A stretch of DNA of 64,000 bases from Pseudomonadota bacterium (GCA_021794595.1 JAJYQN010000133.1:32775-96774), one strand, 5' to 3'; positions 9,061-18,487 are shown, counted from the stretch's first letter. Notes: generated by a model from the sequence alone, not told the origin. Program-made: numbers and translations.

Positions 9061-10778
9061 TAAATCTTCAGTTTTTTATCACTGACGGCAAAAAGATCCG
9101 TCGAGCGGCCTATGGATTCGGAAAGTCCCAAGAGGAGGCAGCCATGCTCTTTTAAAGCATAATGGAAGGAGAGCAGGACCTTTTCCTGTAATGCCGGCTC
9201 GAGATAGATCATCAGATTACGACAACTGACAAGGTCGATTCGCGAAAACGGCGGATCGACAAGCACGTTTTGGCGCGCAAAGACAACAAGCTGCCGAAGC
9301 TCCTTTGCCACGCGATAACCAAGCGGCTCCTCGACAAAGAACCGCTTCAGCCGCGCCGGGGAGACATTCTGGACGGCGCTGTGAGTGTAGAAAGCCGCGC
9401 GCCCTTTATTGAGCACCGCCTCATTGACGTCGGTCGCGAAGATTTGTAGGGCTGGGTAGGCGACGTTATCCTCGACACATTCCATAAAGGCCATGGCAAA
9501 CGAGTACGCCTCCTGACCGGTAGCGCATGCCGGCACCCACACGCGCAAAGGCTTGCCGCTATTTTTGGCCATGAGACCGCAAATCACACTTTCCTTCAGC
9601 TTCTCAAATACCTCGGGATTACGGAAAAACTCGGTGACACTGATCAGAAGGTCGCCGTAAAGGCGTTGCAGCTCTTCCGGATCCGCGAGCAAAAACTCCA
9701 GATAATCGGACGGTGTCTGGACCTTTGCCAACACCATGCGGCGCATGGTGCGGCGTTCCAGACTGTTGGATTTGTACTGGGATAAGTCCACCCCGGTACG
9801 GTTACGAAGCAGCAAAAGGATATGCTCGAATACGGCGGAATCCGCAGTGGCGGGCAGCGGCTGTCCGCGCGCTCCGAGCGCCGCTCGCGAGAGGGCGCGG
9901 TCTTCGCTCAATGCGTCCGAAATAAGGACACTCTGACCCAAAACATAGGGGTGGCGGGCAATCCGCGCGAGCTCTACGGCGATCGCGTCCGGGGCCAAGA
10001 CCATATCGACACACCCCGACGCTATGGCGCAACGGGGCATGGACTCATACTTGGCCGATCCGTCCTGAGCCATGGTAATGCCATTGGCGGCCTTAATGGC
10101 CTCAAGGCCCAGGGTTCCATCGGAGGCCGTGCCGGACAAGACGACCCCGATAGCCCGTTGCCCCAGGTCTTCCGCCAACGACTCGAAAAAGGTGTCTATG
10201 GAATGGTGGGCGCGGGCCGAGCGACTGCGCGGCTCGAGCTTTAAGACACCCCTTACCAAACGCATATCGGCATTCGGGGGAATCACGTAGACCCCATTGG
10301 GCGTAACCCGTGTATTACTCGTGACCTCGTGGACCGGCATCTTCGTTAAGCGCGACAGTATCTGCGCCAACGCACTCTCATGCTCGGGATCGAGATGCTG
10401 CACGAGCACAAAGGCCATGCCGGTATCATGGGGGAGATGTTGCAAAAGTTGTGTAAAGGCCTCAAGACCGCCCGCGGACGCGCCAATACCCGCGATGCAG
10501 TATTTTTCAGGCCCTATCGCGTTAGACCCTGGACGCTTATTGCGCGCTAGGGCCTGTGGAGCGACAGGCCTTCCCCGAGGAGTATGGGAGTGCCGTGAGG
10601 GTTTCTGCTTAGTCGTATCCGAGCTCCTTTTTTGTAAGCACTCGGGTCCGGTACGTGTTCCGACCGCCTCAACGCCCGAACCCATGCCTACGGGAGAGAT
10701 CCTTGTGGGGGGTTCCCGCACACCGACAAAACCCCGTGCCGCGAGCCCCAAAGGAGGAGTATGGCACCTTGGCGGCAT
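8832..10778 (-). CDS. CheB methylesterase + CheR methyltransferase part of a frameshifted sensor
   Basis: N-terminal half of a CheB-CheR-PAS fusion. After a basic, low-complexity N-terminus (about 90 residues), a CheB domain shows GIGASAGGLEA (nucleophile Ser), HLDPEHES (His) and GTASDGTLG (Asp). A CheR domain follows, with VTEFFRNPE, VWVPACATGQEAYS and RIDLVSCRNLMIY. The frame then runs through the 9-bp repeat as Val-Pro-Ala units and stops at 8832. Such fusions modify or scaffold signalling proteins; no flagellar or chemotaxis gene lies nearby. Stopping here removes all PAS domains. The start is uncertain: the ATG at 10778 and another at 10685 both lack a clear ribosome-binding site. Confidence 0.82.
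   Translation of the reverse strand: MPPRCHTPPLGLAARGFVGVREPPTRISPVGMGSGVEAVGTRTGPECLQKRSSDTTKQKPSRHSHTPRGRPVAPQALARNKRPGSNAIGPEKYCIAGIGASAGGLEAFTQLLQHLPHDTGMAFVLVQHLDPEHESALAQILSRLTKMPVHEVTSNTRVTPNGVYVIPPNADMRLVRGVLKLEPRSRSARAHHSIDTFFESLAEDLGQRAIGVVLSGTASDGTLGLEAIKAANGITMAQDGSAKYESMPRCAIASGCVDMVLAPDAIAVELARIARHPYVLGQSVLISDALSEDRALSRAALGARGQPLPATADSAVFEHILLLLRNRTGVDLSQYKSNSLERRTMRRMVLAKVQTPSDYLEFLLADPEELQRLYGDLLISVTEFFRNPEVFEKLKESVICGLMAKNSGKPLRVWVPACATGQEAYSFAMAFMECVEDNVAYPALQIFATDVNEAVLNKGRAAFYTHSAVQNVSPARLKRFFVEEPLGYRVAKELRQLVVFARQNVLVDPPFSRIDLVSCRNLMIYLEPALQEKVLLSFHYALKEHGCLLLGLSESIGRSTDLFAVSDKKLKIYCKKVFSAPLFSPPPKAESAPKSRLVPAVPAVPAVPAVPAVPAVPAVPAVPAVPAVPPSARPFARRSSAPNARPIV
8893..8988. repeat. 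9-bp tandem repeat, ten full copies plus a partial
   Basis: Ten exact head-to-tail copies of GGGACGGCA (plus strand) from 8893 to 8982, followed by six bases of an eleventh. On the coding (minus) strand the unit reads Val-Pro-Ala in the CheB-CheR frame or Arg-Pro-Cys in the PAS frame. A 9-bp unit changes linker length without changing frame. Just left of copy 1 is a degenerate copy lacking one A at 8892/8893; this is the apparent frameshift site. Confidence 0.95.
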
Positions 10779-11184
10779 GGACGCGAATGAAAAGCGAACC
10801 GGCCCATCAACCTAGATCCGGCAGTTGATGTCGGAAATCCACCCTAATCGGCCTATTTGCAAGGGATTTCAACAACTCTGCGGTTCACCCAAGCGGTGAA
10901 CACAGATTTTGGTACAAAGCCCTATGAATCGAGCAGTTACCGAGGCCGCCGCGGTTCAACTGCTGAATTTAGGATCAAGGTCGTGTCGCCCCGAGGGTCT
11001 TAGCCCCGAGAGAGGCCTCAGTCACGGGCGCACAATAGACGCCGGAGAACTGCGTTAAATCGCGGTGCCGGGGACAGGGTTTTCGGAGCCGTAAGCCGGA
11101 GTGTCGGAGGTAGCGATCAGCGGGAAACGCCCGGTCCCGCAACTTACGAGGGCTGCGTGAAACACCCACACCGCGACAGCGTGC
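10779..11184. other. Intergenic region, about 400 bp, with inverted repeats
   Basis: No coding frame here is convincing. The stretch holds a perfect 7-bp inverted repeat (GTTCACC/GGTGAAC, about 10884-10902) nested inside a larger imperfect inverted repeat whose arms share GATCC and GCAGTTGA. Promoters for the sensor gene are not obvious. Confidence 0.5.
10815..10976. repeat. Imperfect terminal inverted repeat, possible small mobile-element relic
   Basis: The left arm starts GATCCGGCAGTTGA at 10815. The right arm, read on the minus strand from 10976, starts GATCCTAAATTCAGCAGTTGA, so an 8-base insertion interrupts the match. About 160 bp lie between the outer ends and encode nothing recognisable. 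This could be a MITE-like relic or a chance or structural repeat; no target-site duplication was confirmed. Confidence 0.25.
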
Positions 11185-11778
11185 CTAACCGAGGGGGCGT
11201 AGGCCCTCAACATAGGCCTGGAGCTGCGCCAGGCATTGGCGAAATGCCGATGGCGACTGCTGATTCTTGGCAATACCCCAGCAACCCTCCCAGGCCGCGA
11301 GGATGAAGAGGGCGGTCGCGTCACAATCGACGTCGGCCCTGATCTCTTGTTGCGATTGGGCCTTTCGCAGAGCATTACGCAAAACCTGCTGCCAACGAGT
11401 CAAAATGGCGCCGAGGCGTGCTCGGAACTCGGCATCTATGGGGCTCATTTCTTGGATCAGATTGTTGAGGGGACAGCCATGCTCGATCGTGTCGTCGTCT
11501 AGTAATCGCAATTTGTCGGCCCAGATCGTGAGCAGGGCCGCGATCGGTCGCTCGGCCTCCTCGAGCGGTCGAAAGATGCTGGATTCGAGGCGCTCACGCA
11601 CCACCTCCTCCACAACCGCAAGACCCAGCGCCCGCTTACAGGAAAAATGGTGGTAGAGGGCGCCCTTCGTAAGCCCGGTATCCCGCAGGATCTCGGTCAG
11701 ACTCGCGGCCTGAAACCCCCGCTCATACACCTCGCGAAAGGCCGCTTCGAGCAATTTAGGGCGCGTACCATGGGTCAT
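11185..11778 (-). CDS. TetR/AcrR-family transcriptional regulator
   Basis: 197-residue repressor with a typical N-terminal helix-turn-helix (ASLTEILRDTGLTKGALYHH, about residues 24-43) and an all-helical C-terminal ligand domain. The ATG at 11778 is chosen over 11796 because GGAGG sits at the right distance. It is divergent from a small membrane protein gene, and a short palindrome lies between the two, so it probably represses itself and perhaps that neighbour. The ligand is unknown. Confidence 0.9.
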   Translation of the reverse strand: MTHGTRPKLLEAAFREVYERGFQAASLTEILRDTGLTKGALYHHFSCKRALGLAVVEEVVRERLESSIFRPLEEAERPIAALLTIWADKLRLLDDDTIEHGCPLNNLIQEMSPIDAEFRARLGAILTRWQQVLRNALRKAQSQQEIRADVDCDATALFILAAWEGCWGIAKNQQSPSAFRQCLAQLQAYVEGLRPLG

Positions 11779-11800
11779 GGGGGGCCTCCATGCCATTTAT

Positions 11801-11812
11801 CATACCGGTCGG
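11801..11812. promoter_or_regulatory. Probable TetR operator
   Basis: TACCG-GT-CGGTA inverted repeat immediately upstream of the TetR gene, in the space shared with the divergent small gene. The position and sequence style match TetR-family operators. Function is inferred. Confidence 0.55.
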
Positions 11813-11888
11813 TACGATATCGTCAAGCGAACGCTGCGGACCCTTGTGTTTTAAGACGCCCGATGCTGTACTTCCCGCCCAGCTCACC

Positions 11889-12152
11889 ATGAGATCCGAC
11901 CCAGTGAAAGCATTAGGCCAAGCGACCGCTTTTGCGCTAGTAGGCGGCATCACAGCCTTCCTTCTGCGGCCCACCGATATCTTCGGCCACCAACTGCCCT
12001 TGTCGGTAGTACTCACCCGGGGAACCGAGCTGCACGGCCTCAATCGCCTTCTGATTCCGCTCGCCCATAGGTCCTTTAATGAGGTCGTGGCCGGTCTTTT
12101 GCTGGGGGCCATCCTGGGGTTTTTGGTGAGCGCGCTGTCCGGGCGCCGCTAA
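11889..12152 (+). CDS. Small membrane protein, unknown function
   Basis: 87 residues from the ATG at 11889. Two hydrophobic segments are visible: ATAFALVGGITAFLL near residues 11-25 and EVVAGLLLGAILGFLVSAL near residues 65-83, with a polar loop between. The family was not recognised. It is divergent from the TetR gene and shares its operator region, so it may be the regulated target. A longer frame begins at 11790 but would start inside the operator region. No strong Shine-Dalgarno is seen, so confidence is moderate. Confidence 0.5.
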   Translation: MRSDPVKALGQATAFALVGGITAFLLRPTDIFGHQLPLSVVLTRGTELHGLNRLLIPLAHRSFNEVVAGLLLGAILGFLVSALSGRR

Positions 12153-12256
12153 GACCACCGGCGTCCCGGAGGACTCGATCAGCCGCGCTTTCCCCGAGGA
12201 CGAAGGCGCAGTACAATGGCGGCGTTCAAAACCTAACCCTGCGTAGAGACCCTATA

Positions 12257-12283
12257 GCATCGCCTCCGCGATGCCTATATAAT
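12257..12283 (+). promoter_or_regulatory. typA promoter -10 with an overlapping hairpin
   Basis: A consensus TATAAT at 12278-12283 lies 26 bases before the typA ATG. Directly upstream, GCATCGC-CTCC-GCGATGC (12257-12274) forms a perfect 7-bp stem within the -35/-10 spacer. The -35 (TAGCAT at 12255-12260) is weak. The palindrome could be a regulator site. Confidence 0.5.
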
Positions 12284-12309
12284 GCGCGCCCCTTTCCTGC
12301 AGCATCCTT

Positions 12310-14124
12310 ATGACAACCCAGAATCTTCGTAATATCGCAATCATCGCTCATGTCGATCACGGCAAGACCACGCTCGTCGATGAGCTCCTGAAGCAATCGG
12401 GCACCTTTGAGAGCCGAGCCACCGTGAGCAGCCGCATGATGGACTCGAACGATCTTGAGCGTGAGCGCGGCATCACCATTCTCGCCAAAAACACCGCCAT
12501 CAAGTGGCGCGACCACCGCATCAATATCGTCGACACCCCGGGGCACGCGGACTTCGGGGGCGAGGTAGAGCGGGTCTTGTCGATGGTCGATTCGGTGCTG
12601 CTTTTGGTCGATGCCGTTGACGGCCCCATGCCGCAGACCCGGTTTGTGACCCGCAAGGCCTTCGCCTTGGGACTGCGACCCATCGTCGTCATCAACAAGG
12701 TCGATCGGCCGGGGGCCCGCTTAAACTGGGTGCTCGACCAGACCTTCGACCTTTTCGACAAGCTGGGCGCCACAGAAGAGCAGCTCGACTTCCCCGTGGT
12801 TTATACCTCGGCCCTTTACGGATACTCGAGTTTGACGCCGGAGGCCCGCGAGGGCGACATGACCCCGCTTTTTGAGGCCATCTTGCGCCACACGCCGCCG
12901 CCGGCGGTGGACCCCGATGGTCCGTTCCAGATGCAGGTCTCAAGCCTTGCGTACTCGAGCTATGTCGGCGCGATCGCGACCGGACGCATCACGCGCGGTA
13001 CCGTGCGCCCAAACCAACTGGTCGCCATCGTCGATCGCGAGGGAAACCGCCGGGATGGCAAGATTCTCCAAGTTCTCGGGTTTTTGGGTCTAGAGCGCAC
13101 CGAGGTGAAAGAGGCCTCGGCGGGGGACATCATCGCCGTGACCGGCATAGATCCGGTACTCATTTCCGACACGCTGTGCGACCCGAGCTGCGTCGAGGCC
13201 TTGCCCCCGCTTACGGTCGATGAGCCCACGGTCACCATGACCTTCGAGATCAACACTTCGCCGTTCGTGGGACAAGACGGCAAATTCGTCACGAGCCGTC
13301 AACTGCGCGAGCGCCTTGAGCGGGAGCTGATCCATAACGTCGCGCTGCGCGTCGAAGATACGGCCGATGCCGACAAATTCAAGGTCTCGGGACGGGGCGA
13401 GCTTCACCTCGGCATCCTGATCGAGACCATGCGCCGCGAAGGCTATGAGCTGGCCGTTTCGCGGCCCCAGGTCATCACCAAGATCGTCGACGGCGAGGTG
13501 CACGAACCGTACGAACTGCTCACCTTAGACGTGGAACAAGCCCACCAAGGGGTCTTGATCGAGCGTCTCGGCAATCGCCGCGGCGACCTTCTGGCCATGG
13601 ACCCCGACGCCGAAGGGCGGGTGCGCCTTGAATACGTCATCCCATCGCGCGGCCTTATCGGGTTCCAGACCGAGTTCTTGAGCCTCACCTCGGGGACCGG
13701 GCTTATGCATCACGTCTATGATCACTACGCGCCGGTGAAAAAGGGCAATATGGGCGGTCGCGTCAATGGCGTATTGATCGCCAATGGCGCTGGCAAAAGC
13801 GTGGCCTATGCGCTCTTTAGCCTTCAGGAACGCGGCCGTTTGTTTATCGGAGCGGGCGAAGACGTGTATGAGGGCATGATCATTGGTATTCATTCCCGCG
13901 ATAACGACTTAGTCGTCAACCCCCTGCGCGGCAAGCAGCTCACGAACATGCGCGCCTCCGGATCGGACGAAGCGGTACTACTGGTCCCGCCGATCCAATT
14001 GACGCTCGAGCGTGCAATCGAGTTCATCGACGACGACGAATTGGTCGAGGTCACGCCCCACCACGTGCGACTGCGCAAACGTTACCTGAAAGAGAACGAC
14101 CGCAAGCGGTCCCAGAGAAGCTAG
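12310..14124 (+). CDS. typA: Ribosome-associated translational GTPase BipA/TypA
   Basis: 604-residue GTPase of the elongation-factor family that assists 50S assembly and stress adaptation, acting on the ribosome. GTPase motifs are clear: [15 protein letters not shown] (G1, about residues 13-27), [15 protein letters not shown] (G3) and NKVD (G4). EF-G-like domains follow, and the C-terminal TypA domain includes [15 protein letters not shown]. Full length. Its last four bases overlap the end of prfC on the opposite strand. Confidence 0.97.
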   Translation: MTTQNLRNIAIIAHVDHGKTTLVDELLKQSGTFESRATVSSRMMDSNDLERERGITILAKNTAIKWRDHRINIVDTPGHADFGGEVERVLSMVDSVLLLVDAVDGPMPQTRFVTRKAFALGLRPIVVINKVDRPGARLNWVLDQTFDLFDKLGATEEQLDFPVVYTSALYGYSSLTPEAREGDMTPLFEAILRHTPPPAVDPDGPFQMQVSSLAYSSYVGAIATGRITRGTVRPNQLVAIVDREGNRRDGKILQVLGFLGLERTEVKEASAGDIIAVTGIDPVLISDTLCDPSCVEALPPLTVDEPTVTMTFEINTSPFVGQDGKFVTSRQLRERLERELIHNVALRVEDTADADKFKVSGRGELHLGILIETMRREGYELAVSRPQVITKIVDGEVHEPYELLTLDVEQAHQGVLIERLGNRRGDLLAMDPDAEGRVRLEYVIPSRGLIGFQTEFLSLTSGTGLMHHVYDHYAPVKKGNMGGRVNGVLIANGAGKSVAYALFSLQERGRLFIGAGEDVYEGMIIGIHSRDNDLVVNPLRGKQLTNMRASGSDEAVLLVPPIQLTLERAIEFIDDDELVEVTPHHVRLRKRYLKENDRKRSQRS

Positions 14125-15701
14125 ACGGTCTGCTCGCGGATGGTATGGAAGCGGGCCTTAGGGAACCGCTCCATGGTGAGATCGAGATGGGAACGGGACG
14201 GCGCAAGATAAGCGAGGGCGCCGTCCCCGTCATGGGCCAAATAAGCGGCTAGGCGCTTATGGATATCGCTTAAGGTCGCGGCGTCCGCCTCGACCCACCG
14301 GGCTGACACGACCGGCGCCGCCTCGAAGTCGGCCTCGACCCCATATTCGTGGCGCAGCCGATACGTCACCACCTCAAACTGCAGGGCCCCTAAGGCCCCT
14401 AAGATCATGTCGTGGCTCGCTAATGGCTTAAAGAGCTGGGTGGCCCCCTCTTCGGTCAGCTGCTCAAGTCCGCGCGCCAAGGCCTTGCTTTTCAGGGGGT
14501 CGCGCAAAAGCACGCGACGAAAGAGCTCTGGAGCGAAATTCGGGACCCCGGTAAAACGCAGGTCCTCGCCCTCGGTAAAGGTGTCCCCTATCCGTATGGT
14601 GCCGTGATTGGGTAGACCCAGGATATCACCCGCATAGGCCTCGTCGGCCATGGAGCGTTCATTCGCCAAGAAGGTGAGGGCGTTGGCGGCGTTGATCTCG
14701 CGTCCCTCGCGGGTATGGTAGAGGCGCATGCCACGCCGATAACGGCCCGAGCAAATGCGCACGAAGGCCATCCGGTCGCGATGCTGGGGATCCATATTGG
14801 CCTGGATCTTAAAGACGAAACCGGAAAAGCGCTCCTCGGCGGGTAGGACCGGACGCGTAAGCGTCCGCCGGGGCAGGGGCGGAGGGGCCAAGTCGATGAA
14901 GGCATCGAGCAGGTCACGAACGCCGAAGTTATTGAGCGCCGACCCGAAAAACACCGGTGACTGCTGGGCCTTGCGGTAGGCCTCTCGATCGAGGGGAACC
15001 GCGGCCCCGCGCACCAGCTCGATCTCTTGCCGGATCCGCCCACACTCATCGCCCAGGATCTCGTCCAATTCCGGGTCGGCCAAGGCCATAGTCCGCTCCT
15101 CCCGAATCCGCTCGCTCCGGCCTTGCGGTAGAAGTCGCACCTGTGAGTCGGCAAGCCGGCAAATCCCGCGAAACCGCTGCCCCATGCCAAGCGGCCAGGT
15201 AATGGGGGCACAGGCGATCTTCAGTGTGCGCTCGATCTCGTCTAGCAGGTCGAGCGGCTCTTGGCCCTCGCGGTCCAGCTTGTTGACGAAGGTGATGATC
15301 GGCGTGTTGCGCATACGGCAGACCTCAAGCAACTTAATGGTCTGCGCCTCCACGCCTTTGGCGGCATCGATGACCATGAGCACCGAGTCGACGGCCGTGA
15401 GCGTGCGGTAAGTGTCTTCCGAGAAGTCTTGGTGGCCTGGGGTATCGAGCAGGTTGATGATCGCGTCCCGATACGGGAACTGCATAACCGACGAGGTCAC
15501 GGAAATACCCCGTTCGCGCTCCAAGGCCATCCAGTCCGAGGTGGCGTGGCGCGCGGCCTTGCGACCCTTGACCGCGCCCGCCAAGACGATCGCGCCGCCG
15601 AAGAGCAGGAGCTTCTCGGTTAAAGTGGTTTTGCCGGCATCGGGATGCGAGACGATCGCAAAAGTTCGGCGCCGGGCGATCTCTGTGGCTAAGGAGGGCA
15701 T
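14121..15701 (-). CDS. prfC: Peptide chain release factor 3
   Basis: GTPase that recycles release factors RF1 and RF2 after termination. G1 [20 protein letters not shown] and G3 [16 protein letters not shown] are characteristic of RF3; 526 residues is normal length. The ATG at 15701 is preferred to a TTG 12 bases upstream. It is tail-to-tail with typA, and the coding ends overlap by 4 bases. Confidence 0.97.
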   Translation of the reverse strand: MPSLATEIARRRTFAIVSHPDAGKTTLTEKLLLFGGAIVLAGAVKGRKAARHATSDWMALERERGISVTSSVMQFPYRDAIINLLDTPGHQDFSEDTYRTLTAVDSVLMVIDAAKGVEAQTIKLLEVCRMRNTPIITFVNKLDREGQEPLDLLDEIERTLKIACAPITWPLGMGQRFRGICRLADSQVRLLPQGRSERIREERTMALADPELDEILGDECGRIRQEIELVRGAAVPLDREAYRKAQQSPVFFGSALNNFGVRDLLDAFIDLAPPPLPRRTLTRPVLPAEERFSGFVFKIQANMDPQHRDRMAFVRICSGRYRRGMRLYHTREGREINAANALTFLANERSMADEAYAGDILGLPNHGTIRIGDTFTEGEDLRFTGVPNFAPELFRRVLLRDPLKSKALARGLEQLTEEGATQLFKPLASHDMILGALGALQFEVVTYRLRHEYGVEADFEAAPVVSARWVEADAATLSDIHKRLAAYLAHDGDGALAYLAPSRSHLDLTMERFPKARFHTIREQTV

Positions 15702-15786
15702 GGGAGGGCGCAAGAATACACGGGGCCACCGGCGAAAACTAGCGCTACTTCGCGCCTGCGGCAGGGGGCGTTATACTGAACCTGAG

Positions 15787-16752
15787 ATGACGACGCTTTA
15801 TCCACCCCTGCAACCCTACGCCCAGCACCGCTTGGCAGTGACCCCGCCGCATGTGCTGTACGTCGAAGAGTGCGGTAACCCCGAAGGCCTGCCCATCGTT
15901 TTCCTGCACGGCGGCCCAGGGGCCGGCTGCGAGCCCTACCATCGTCAATTTTTCGACCCTGCCCGTTACCGGATCATCTTGTTTGATCAGCGCGGCGCGG
16001 GCCGCTCTACCCCTCACGCCCTGCTTTCCGACAACACAACGGGGCACCTCATCTCCGATATGGAGCGCATCCGCACACACCTCGGGATTGATCGTTGGCT
16101 TTTATTTGGCGGCTCCTGGGGATCGACTCTCGCGCTCGCCTACGCCGAAGCGCACACCGAGCGGGTACTGGGGCTGATCGTGCGTGGCATCTTTCTCTGT
16201 CGACCGACAGAGGTTCGCTGGTTCTACCAAGAGGGGGCGAACTGGGTGTTTCCGGATCATTGGGAAGACTTCATCGCCCCCATACCGGAAGGCGAGCACG
16301 GCGACCTGGTCACGGCCTATTACCAGCGCCTCACAAGCACCGACCTAGATCTGCGAAAGCGCTGCGCCCGGGCATGGTCGCTGTGGGAAGGCCGCACCGC
16401 CAACGTCGTTCCGCACGCCGAGGTCCTTGAATTCTTCGGGGCCAACCAAACCGCCCTGGCTCTGGCGCGCATCGAATGCCACTACTTCATGCACAACTCG
16501 TTTCTTGAACCAAACCAGATTCTGGCCCAGGCGTCGCGCCTTGCCGACATTCCAGGCATCATCGTTCAGGGCCGCTATGACCTGATCTGCCCCCTACGCA
16601 GCGCCTGGGAGCTGCACGCCGCATGGCCGGATTCACAACTCGTGATCGTGCCAGACGCCGGCCATTCGGCCACCGAGCCCGGGATAATGAAGGCCTTGGT
16701 CTGGGCCACCGACCATTTTGCCAAGAGTACGCCATGGCCGACTACGTCATAG
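15787..16752 (+). CDS. pip: Proline iminopeptidase
   Basis: Alpha/beta-hydrolase (321 residues) that removes N-terminal proline from peptides. Oxyanion-hole motif HGGPGAGCEP, nucleophile elbow GGSWGSTLAL (Ser near residue 112), Asp in GRYDLICP and His in DAGHSATEPG near the C-terminus. The ATG at 15787 begins the conserved region; a longer upstream frame is antisense to prfC and ignored. Its end overlaps apaH by 19 bases. Confidence 0.93.
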   Translation: MTTLYPPLQPYAQHRLAVTPPHVLYVEECGNPEGLPIVFLHGGPGAGCEPYHRQFFDPARYRIILFDQRGAGRSTPHALLSDNTTGHLISDMERIRTHLGIDRWLLFGGSWGSTLALAYAEAHTERVLGLIVRGIFLCRPTEVRWFYQEGANWVFPDHWEDFIAPIPEGEHGDLVTAYYQRLTSTDLDLRKRCARAWSLWEGRTANVVPHAEVLEFFGANQTALALARIECHYFMHNSFLEPNQILAQASRLADIPGIIVQGRYDLICPLRSAWELHAAWPDSQLVIVPDAGHSATEPGIMKALVWATDHFAKSTPWPTTS

Positions 16753-17567
16753 GCGACCTACAAGGCTGTCTCGGCGCGCTTAAGGCGCTCCTCAAACATA
16801 TCGGTTACGTCGATGGACATGATCGACTGTGGTTTACCGGCGACCTGGTCAATCGCGGACCCGATTCCCTGGAAACCCTGCGCTTCCTGCAGACCCTCAC
16901 CGCGCCCATCACGGTCTTGGGCAATCACGACCTGCACTTGCTCGGTGTCGCCTGCGGCCACAGGCGCGTCGCCCAAGACGACACACTCGAGGCCATCTTG
17001 TCGGCCCCCGACCGCGACCAACTGCTCGGCTGGCTAAGGAAGCAGCCGCTCCTGTATTATGATGCCGGGAAGCGTGTCGTCATGGTTCACGCTGGGCTAC
17101 CCGCCCAGTGGGATGTCCCGCAAGCGCTCGACTTGGCCGCTGAGCTCGAGACGGCCCTCAGGGGCCCTCAGTTCTGCCTGGCCATGGCCCAGCTTTACGG
17201 TCCGAAACCTGATCTTTGGAGCGAAGACCTAAGGGGGGGCGAGCGTCTGCGGTTTATCGCGAACGCCTTGACGCGCATCCGCTACTGTGACCAAGAAGGA
17301 CGTCTCGACATGCGCGACAAGGGGCCTCTTGGCACACAAGGCCCGGGTCTTATACCCTGGTTTCAAGTCGCAAAACGTCGAAGCCGGGATACCCGCATTG
17401 TCTTTGGCCATTGGTCGAGCCTGGGCGCCCAATGCTTCGAGAACGTGGTCTGTCTCGACAGCGGGTGCTTGTGGGGCGGAACCCTGACGGCATTGCGGCT
17501 AGATGATTTTGCCTTTCTTTCGGTGCCCTGCGATAAGGCACACAACGCGCTGGCTGAGGGTATGTGA
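16734..17567 (+). CDS. apaH: Symmetrical diadenosine tetraphosphatase
   Basis: Hydrolyses Ap4A and Np4-type RNA caps. The calcineurin-like metallophosphatase motifs are present: GDLQGCL near residue 7, GDLVNRGP and GNHDLHLLGV near residue 65, and HAGLPAQW and FGHWSSLG later. 277 residues is the normal size. The ATG at 16734 overlaps the end of pip. apaG follows directly. Confidence 0.96.
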   Translation: MADYVIGDLQGCLGALKALLKHIGYVDGHDRLWFTGDLVNRGPDSLETLRFLQTLTAPITVLGNHDLHLLGVACGHRRVAQDDTLEAILSAPDRDQLLGWLRKQPLLYYDAGKRVVMVHAGLPAQWDVPQALDLAAELETALRGPQFCLAMAQLYGPKPDLWSEDLRGGERLRFIANALTRIRYCDQEGRLDMRDKGPLGTQGPGLIPWFQVAKRRSRDTRIVFGHWSSLGAQCFENVVCLDSGCLWGGTLTALRLDDFAFLSVPCDKAHNALAEGM

Positions 17568-17568
17568 T

Positions 17569-17949
17569 ATGAGCAAAGACCAACACCGCGTCGAAGTGGG
17601 CGTAAAGACCGCCTATCTGGACAATCAATCGGCGCCGGAGGCAAATCGCTATGTGTTTGCCTACACGATCACTATCACCAATACCGGATCCATGGCGGCC
17701 CGGCTTCTCACCCGGCATTGGGTCATTACCGATGCGAACAATAAGGTGCAAGAGGTGCGTGGCGACGGCGTGGTCGGCGAACAACCCTATCTGGTACCCG
17801 GCATGAGCTTTGAGTACACGAGCGGCGCCATGATCGAAACACCGGTCGGCAGCATGCGCGGAAGCTACCAGATGGTGGCCGACGACGGTACCTGCTTTGA
17901 TGCCGACATCCCGGCCTTCACTTTGAGCATACCGCGAACACTGCACTAG
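17569..17949 (+). CDS. apaG: ApaG domain protein
   Basis: 126-residue immunoglobulin-like beta-sandwich protein (ApaG/DUF525). Conserved features seen are YTITITNTG, LLTRHWVITDA, and the glycine-rich GVVGEQPYLVPGMSFEYTSG segment. Its cellular role is poorly defined; it is often linked to apaH and ksgA. Here the order is apaH then apaG, and the start codon nearly touches the apaH stop. Confidence 0.95.
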   Translation: MSKDQHRVEVGVKTAYLDNQSAPEANRYVFAYTITITNTGSMAARLLTRHWVITDANNKVQEVRGDGVVGEQPYLVPGMSFEYTSGAMIETPVGSMRGSYQMVADDGTCFDADIPAFTLSIPRTLH

Positions 17950-18229
17950 GGTCGGTGCCCCGGGTTACGGGGCGCCGCACCACGGATAGATAGCCTTACC
18001 CCAAACACCCGGCGTGCTTAAAGACCTCCCGGTCCCGGCCTATACCCAGGCGCGCTACGTCACATCACCGCGGGCGCCGGCCTGACGCAGGACGGCGCTG
18101 TCCGGCCACCTTCCTGAAACAGTCAATTAATCCCTTGTTTTTATTATCCTATTTTTCCATCATCACATTGGCATGATGATTGCTCCCTTCCTATAGCAAA
18201 AGACCACCATAAAGACCCGGGAGGCCACC
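17950..18229. other. Intergenic region with sigma-54-type promoter
   Basis: The left part holds an imperfect stem (GGTGCCCC...GGGGCGCC, about 17955-17978) that could end the pip-apaH-apaG transcript. The right part, from about 18121, is AT-rich and carries the promoter for the 78-codon gene. Confidence 0.5.
18159..18184 (+). promoter_or_regulatory. Sigma-54 (RpoN) type -24/-12 promoter with overlapping inverted repeat
   Basis: TTGGCAT-GATGA-TTGCT at 18169-18184: the GG and GC cores are separated by exactly 10 bases, as RpoN requires, and five of six -24 bases match TGGCAC. A perfect inverted repeat (ATCATCA/TGATGAT, 18159-18165 and 18174-18180) straddles the -24 element and may bind a regulator. 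The gene starts about 45 bases downstream. Requirement for RpoN is inferred from sequence alone. Confidence 0.6.
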
Positions 18230-18466
18230 ATGTTGAGTTTCGTCATAACCCTCGTAAACCATTACGAAGAACGCCATGGCACTCGCCCCAACGTGGTCTA
18301 CATGAGCCAATCGCATTATGAGTATCTTCGGGAAGAGATGCCGGGGGTGCGGGCCCATGACGATGTGGTGGCCATGCTGGGCATCGATATCTCACTCTCA
18401 AGCGAGACGGTCTGCCCCCATGTGGCGACGGCGGAATTTATGGAACAGCGCATACTCGTGAGCTAA
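18230..18466 (+). CDS. Conserved-looking 78-residue protein, unknown function
   Basis: A self-contained gene: sigma-54-type promoter upstream, GGGAGG before the ATG, and a strong intrinsic terminator 21 bases after the stop. The protein is soluble, acidic and without membrane segments; it includes RPNVVYMSQSHYEYLREE and three histidines, with a single cysteine near residue 63 (VCPH). No family was recognised. The dedicated promoter and terminator argue that it is real and conditionally expressed, for example under nitrogen, redox or envelope control. Confidence 0.7.
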   Translation: MLSFVITLVNHYEERHGTRPNVVYMSQSHYEYLREEMPGVRAHDDVVAMLGIDISLSSETVCPHVATAEFMEQRILVS

Positions 18467-18487
18467 AAGATCTGTGTGGGGTGCTTC

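Noticed and set aside
8731..9063. Plus-strand frame encoding Gly-Thr-Ala repeats
   Set aside because: Just the 9-bp repeat read antisense; the sensor gene is on the minus strand.
15412..15786. Long N-terminal extension of pip
   Set aside because: Lies antisense to prfC; conserved Pip sequence begins at 15787.
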